This document shows, piece after piece, positions 29,496-31,687 of a stretch of 31,687 bases of DNA. Below the pieces are notes generated by a model. It saw only the letters and a list, made by a program, of their open reading frames with translations, made no database searches and was not told where the DNA came from. This DNA comes from Burkholderiales bacterium. GTDB lineage: Bacteria > Actinomycetota > Thermoleophilia > Gaiellales > Gaiellaceae. The first letter of the stretch is position 1; each line of letters starts with the position of its first letter. The position numbers and the translations under genes were made by a program. The stretch spans positions 1-31,687 of the forward strand of contig JAICUZ010000002.1 of the NCBI GenBank assembly GCA_025935595.1, read 5' to 3'.

Positions 29496-30094
29496 GCGCT
29501 GCGCGGACGACAGCCGAAGCGCGTGTTGCCCGGCACCCGTCGAGCGGCAAGGTCCGTGCCGCTCTTCAGACGGTCGGGCTCTCGCTCGTCGCGCTCCTGC
29601 TGGTCATCCTCGCGATGCGACTCGTCTCGGACAGCAGCGGACGTCGTCTCGACAAGGCGCTCGCTGCCGGCAAATCACCCGCCGCGCCGGACTTCTCACT
29701 CCCGCGCTTGAACGGCGACGGCCGGCTACGGCTCAGCTCGTTGCGGGGAAGGACGGTCGTCCTGAACTTCTGGGCGTCGTGGTGTGTTCCCTGCAAGCAG
29801 GAGGCTCCGTTGCTCCAGGCAGCGACAAGGCGGTTCGGTTCCGCGAGTCTTGTCGTGGTCGGCGTCGACGCCCAGGACTTTCGCAGCGACGCGCGCCGCT
29901 TCATCGCGCGGTACGGGCTCACCTACCCGGTCGTCCACGACAACGGAGCTTCGACGGCCACGCATTACAACGTCACCGGCTTTCCCGAGACGTGGTTCAT
30001 CGACCGCTCGGGCCACCTCGTCGGCGAGCACGTGAAGGGGCCGCTGACGCGTCGGCAGCTTGCGGAAAACCTCGCGATCGCGCTGAAGCGATGA
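29492..30094 (+). CDS. ccmG: Thiol-disulfide oxidoreductase CcmG/ResA-like
   Basis: This 200-residue membrane-anchored thioredoxin-fold protein has its anchor at about 27-46. The active site is FWASWCVPC (Cys98, Cys101), followed by the cis-proline element TGFPETWFID. CcmG (DsbE/ResA) keeps apocytochrome CxxCH cysteines reduced on the outer side, passing electrons to CcmH or directly to the substrate. The start is TTG at 29492, overlapping the previous stop as TTGA, and ccmH overlaps its own stop as ATGA, so expression is tightly coupled. Electron input would need CcdA/DsbD, not present in this window. Confidence 0.93.
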   Translation: MSAARTTAEARVARHPSSGKVRAALQTVGLSLVALLLVILAMRLVSDSSGRRLDKALAAGKSPAAPDFSLPRLNGDGRLRLSSLRGRTVVLNFWASWCVPCKQEAPLLQAATRRFGSASLVVVGVDAQDFRSDARRFIARYGLTYPVVHDNGASTATHYNVTGFPETWFIDRSGHLVGEHVKGPLTRRQLAENLAIALKR

Positions 30095-30561
30095 GCGTCC
30101 GTGGCTTGCTCCTGGCGGCTGTGCTCGCGCTCCTTCTCGCGCCGCCGACGGCTGCGAGTGAGCGCCACCCGACGCTCGCCGAGCTCGAGCACGAGGTCAT
30201 GTGCCCGACATGCCATCAGCTACTCGAGCTCTCGGACGCGCCCATTGCCGACCGGATCCGTGCGTTCATTCAAGCTCGAATCGAGGCCGGTGACACGAAG
30301 AGCGAGATCAAGCAGCGATTGGTCAGCGAATTCGGCGAAGCCGTCCTCGCCGCACCACCGACTCGCGGCTTCGAGCTGCTCGCCTGGCTGCTCCCCATCC
30401 TGGGGCTCGCCGGCTCCGGCCTCGTGATCGCCCTCCTCGCGTGGCGGTGGACCAGACTGAAACCGGAGGCGGCCAAGCCGCACCTTGTGAACGGCTTCTC
30501 GGAGCTCGATCCCAAGCTCGCTCGGCGCCTCGACGAGGAACTTGCGCTTCTCGATCGCTGA
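30091..30561 (+). CDS. ccmH: Cytochrome c maturation protein CcmH
   Basis: This 156-residue protein has a signal peptide (1-22), a three-helix domain with the redox pair Cys38 and Cys41 in EVMCPTCHQLLELSDAP, and a C-terminal membrane helix (about 90-113). The CPTCH string looks like a heme motif but is the family thiol site, normally LRCxxC. A cytosolic tail of about 40 residues follows. CcmH receives apocytochrome and works with CcmG and CcmF. The ATG at 30091 overlaps the ccmG stop. A 43-bp gap then separates it from two membrane-protein genes. Confidence 0.92.
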   Translation: MSVRGLLLAAVLALLLAPPTAASERHPTLAELEHEVMCPTCHQLLELSDAPIADRIRAFIQARIEAGDTKSEIKQRLVSEFGEAVLAAPPTRGFELLAWLLPILGLAGSGLVIALLAWRWTRLKPEAAKPHLVNGFSELDPKLARRLDEELALLDR

Positions 30562-30604
30562 TGTCACGTCGTCGAGGACATCGCGCCGAAGGGATTAGGG
30601 GCTC

Positions 30605-31084
30605 GTGACCTTCGAAGACTGGATCTTCTCGATTCACCTGTTGTTCGCCGCGACGCTCGTGGGCTCGCTCGTGATGTCCTGGATCGTCGTCGTCTCGATG
30701 CGAACCGCCGATACCCCGACGGCGACGGCAAACCTGCACCGAGTCGGGCTCGTTGCGACCGTCGCCACGGTCCTGGGACTGATCGGCGTCATCGCCTTCG
30801 GGCTCTGGCTCGCGGTTCTGCGCGCCGACTTCCACCCGTGGGACGGCTGGGTGATCGCTGCGATCGTCCTTTGGGCGATCGCCACGATGGCGCTGCTCCG
30901 GTCCTTCAGCGAGTACGAAAAACCGGTCAGCGAGGCGAGCGCACTCGCTGGCGCCGGCGCGACCGCACCGAGCGCGGAGCTCACCGCCTTGAACCGAACC
31001 GCGACGGGGCTCGTGCTCCGCGCGCTCGCCTCGGTAGCGGTCGTTCTGATCGTGATCGACATGATCTGGAAGCCGGGTGCCTGA
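30605..31084 (+). CDS. Four-helix membrane protein, DUF2269-like, copy 1
   Basis: This 159-residue membrane protein has four predicted helices. The first contains IHLLFAATLVGSLVMSW with a His at the membrane edge, a pattern shared with the next gene (LHLVGATVVFGALLTSA). The GTG start at 30605 follows an AGGGG Shine-Dalgarno. I am not certain of the family; the closest memory is DUF2269 or CopD-like small membrane proteins. It continues the ccm operon on the same strand after 43 bp and may serve heme, copper or electron transfer. Confidence 0.65.
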   Translation: MTFEDWIFSIHLLFAATLVGSLVMSWIVVVSMRTADTPTATANLHRVGLVATVATVLGLIGVIAFGLWLAVLRADFHPWDGWVIAAIVLWAIATMALLRSFSEYEKPVSEASALAGAGATAPSAELTALNRTATGLVLRALASVAVVLIVIDMIWKPGA

Positions 31085-31085
31085 G

Positions 31086-31550
31086 ATGATCGCTGCGATC
31101 CGGCCCGACGATCAGAGCTTCGCGCTGCTCCTGCACCTGGTCGGCGCGACGGTCGTCTTTGGTGCGCTGCTCACCAGCGCAACCTCGATCGTTCTCGCGC
31201 GTGGTGATACCCGGCTCCTGCGGCTTGGCTACTTCTCTCTGCTCTTGGTGGGGCTGCCCGGCCTGATCCTGCTGCGGCTCGCGGGGCAGTGGCTGTACCA
31301 GCTGCAGAACTGGGACAAGCTTCCTCCGCAGATCGACGAGCCGAGCTGGCTCGGGATCGGGTTCATCGTCGCCGACGGGGGCGGGGTCCTGTTCCTGCTC
31401 GCGCTCGCTCTCGGCGGGATCGGCGTCCGGCGTCTCGGTAGCGACAAAGGAGGCGCAGCGATGCTCCTCAAGGCGACGATGGCGATCTCGCTGATCCTGA
31501 CCGTCGCGTACGTCGTCGCCGTCTGGGCGATGACCGGTAAGCCGAACTAG
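31086..31550 (+). CDS. Four-helix membrane protein, DUF2269-like, copy 2
   Basis: This 154-residue membrane protein has four hydrophobic segments and is related to the preceding gene, the clearest match being helix 1 with its His and G-A-x-x-V/L-F/V-G pattern. Between helices 2 and 3 lies a soluble loop (QLQNWDKLPPQIDEPSW). ATG 31086, 1 nt after the previous stop, was chosen over GTG 31077. It is the last gene of the maturation operon visible here. Function unknown. Confidence 0.62.
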   Translation: MIAAIRPDDQSFALLLHLVGATVVFGALLTSATSIVLARGDTRLLRLGYFSLLLVGLPGLILLRLAGQWLYQLQNWDKLPPQIDEPSWLGIGFIVADGGGVLFLLALALGGIGVRRLGSDKGGAAMLLKATMAISLILTVAYVVAVWAMTGKPN

Positions 31551-31687
31551 ATGGTTGATCGATAAATGCGGTCGTCGCGGGGAGGGTCTGCACCAAGCAG
31601 TGTGGCTGGCTCGACCGGGGTCAAGGCCGGTGGGCCTTGGCGCCGGGCGAGACGGGCGCAATGCGCAGTGTGCAGGCCCCCAGCCGC
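31551..31687 (+). other. End of window, GC-rich non-coding stretch with a hairpin
   Basis: No start with a Shine-Dalgarno is seen. CAAGGCC (31622-31628) pairs with GGCCTTG (31633-31639) around a GGTG loop, a possible terminator for the ccm operon without a T tract. The rest (GGGAGGGTCTGCACC and later) could be the start of a structured RNA cut by the window edge, but I cannot match it to a known class. Confidence 0.35.

Noticed and set aside
30202..30216. CPTCH string as a possible c-type heme site
   Set aside because: It is the thiol pair of CcmH in its normal sequence context, not a cytochrome heme site.
31560..31687. Possible structured RNA (RNase P, tmRNA or riboswitch) at the window end
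   Set aside because: No conserved core of these RNAs could be recognised and the sequence is cut off; kept only as a possible hairpin.
1..31687. CRISPR arrays, insertion sequences, phage genes, tRNA genes
   Set aside because: No regularly spaced repeats with spacers, no transposase or integrase motif, no terminal inverted repeats and no cloverleaf with a TTCRA-type T-loop were seen.

Overview
The window reads as a chromosomal segment of a high-GC actinobacterium, most like the deep-branching Thermoleophilia (Gaiellales/Solirubrobacterales-type). The grounds are the very GC-rich third codon positions, frequent GTG/TTG starts, many GTGA/ATGA stop-start overlaps, actinobacterial-style secreted proteins built from Ig-like modules, and an MqnC-type radical SAM enzyme. 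The taxonomic call is inference; no rRNA or tRNA gene is present.

Layout. (1) 1-3090, minus strand: start of a sugar ABC transporter operon (UgpC/MsmX-type ATPase, then the first 52 codons of a solute-binding protein), preceded by a MarR regulator and an MFS exporter that overlap each other. (2) 3132-5161, plus strand: a CbxX/CbbX-type AAA+ ATPase translationally coupled to an FMN-dependent 2-hydroxy-acid oxidase. (3) 5262-7633, minus strand: two coupled radical SAM genes, one MqnC/CofH-like and one with an unusual CX8CX2C cluster motif. (4) 7693-10622, plus strand: a lone DppB-type permease, a small hypothetical protein, and an orphan tandem-GAF histidine kinase. (5) 10613-11104: an ArsR repressor divergent from a 17-residue Cys-rich micropeptide gene with a perfect Shine-Dalgarno, a shared palindromic operator region and a strong hairpin. 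(6) 11109-15209: a secreted barrel-like protein, MsrA, a SCO1-like copper chaperone and a three-gene copper operon (cupredoxin, multicopper oxidase, cupredoxin). (7) 15364-21026: a cell-surface carbohydrate locus (modular secreted protein, GT-C membrane glycosyltransferase, GH99-like secreted hydrolase). (8) 21128-21665: a MazF-type toxin with an antitoxin that appears to carry a 1-nt frameshift at its 5' end. (9) 21931-31550: a structured leader with a 22-codon ORF, a Crp/Fnr-family regulator, a CRP-like palindrome, then a long cytochrome c maturation operon: di-heme cytochrome c, ccmC, ccmD, hemA, ccmE (CxxxY type), ccmF, a CcmI-like protein, ccmG, ccmH and two related membrane proteins.

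How it fits together. Regions 6 and 9 share a respiratory and metal theme: Sco-type copper delivery, cupredoxins and a multicopper oxidase beside a complete-looking heme-lyase and thiol-reduction module for c-type cytochromes, with hemA placed to match heme supply to demand. The ccmA and ccmB genes are not in the window. The Crp-family gene next to a near-consensus GTGA-N6-TCAC site suggests local control of the cytochrome operon.

The strongest candidates for something undescribed are the ArsR-linked Cys-rich micropeptide (11024-11077) and the paired radical SAM operon with the CX8CX2C enzyme.
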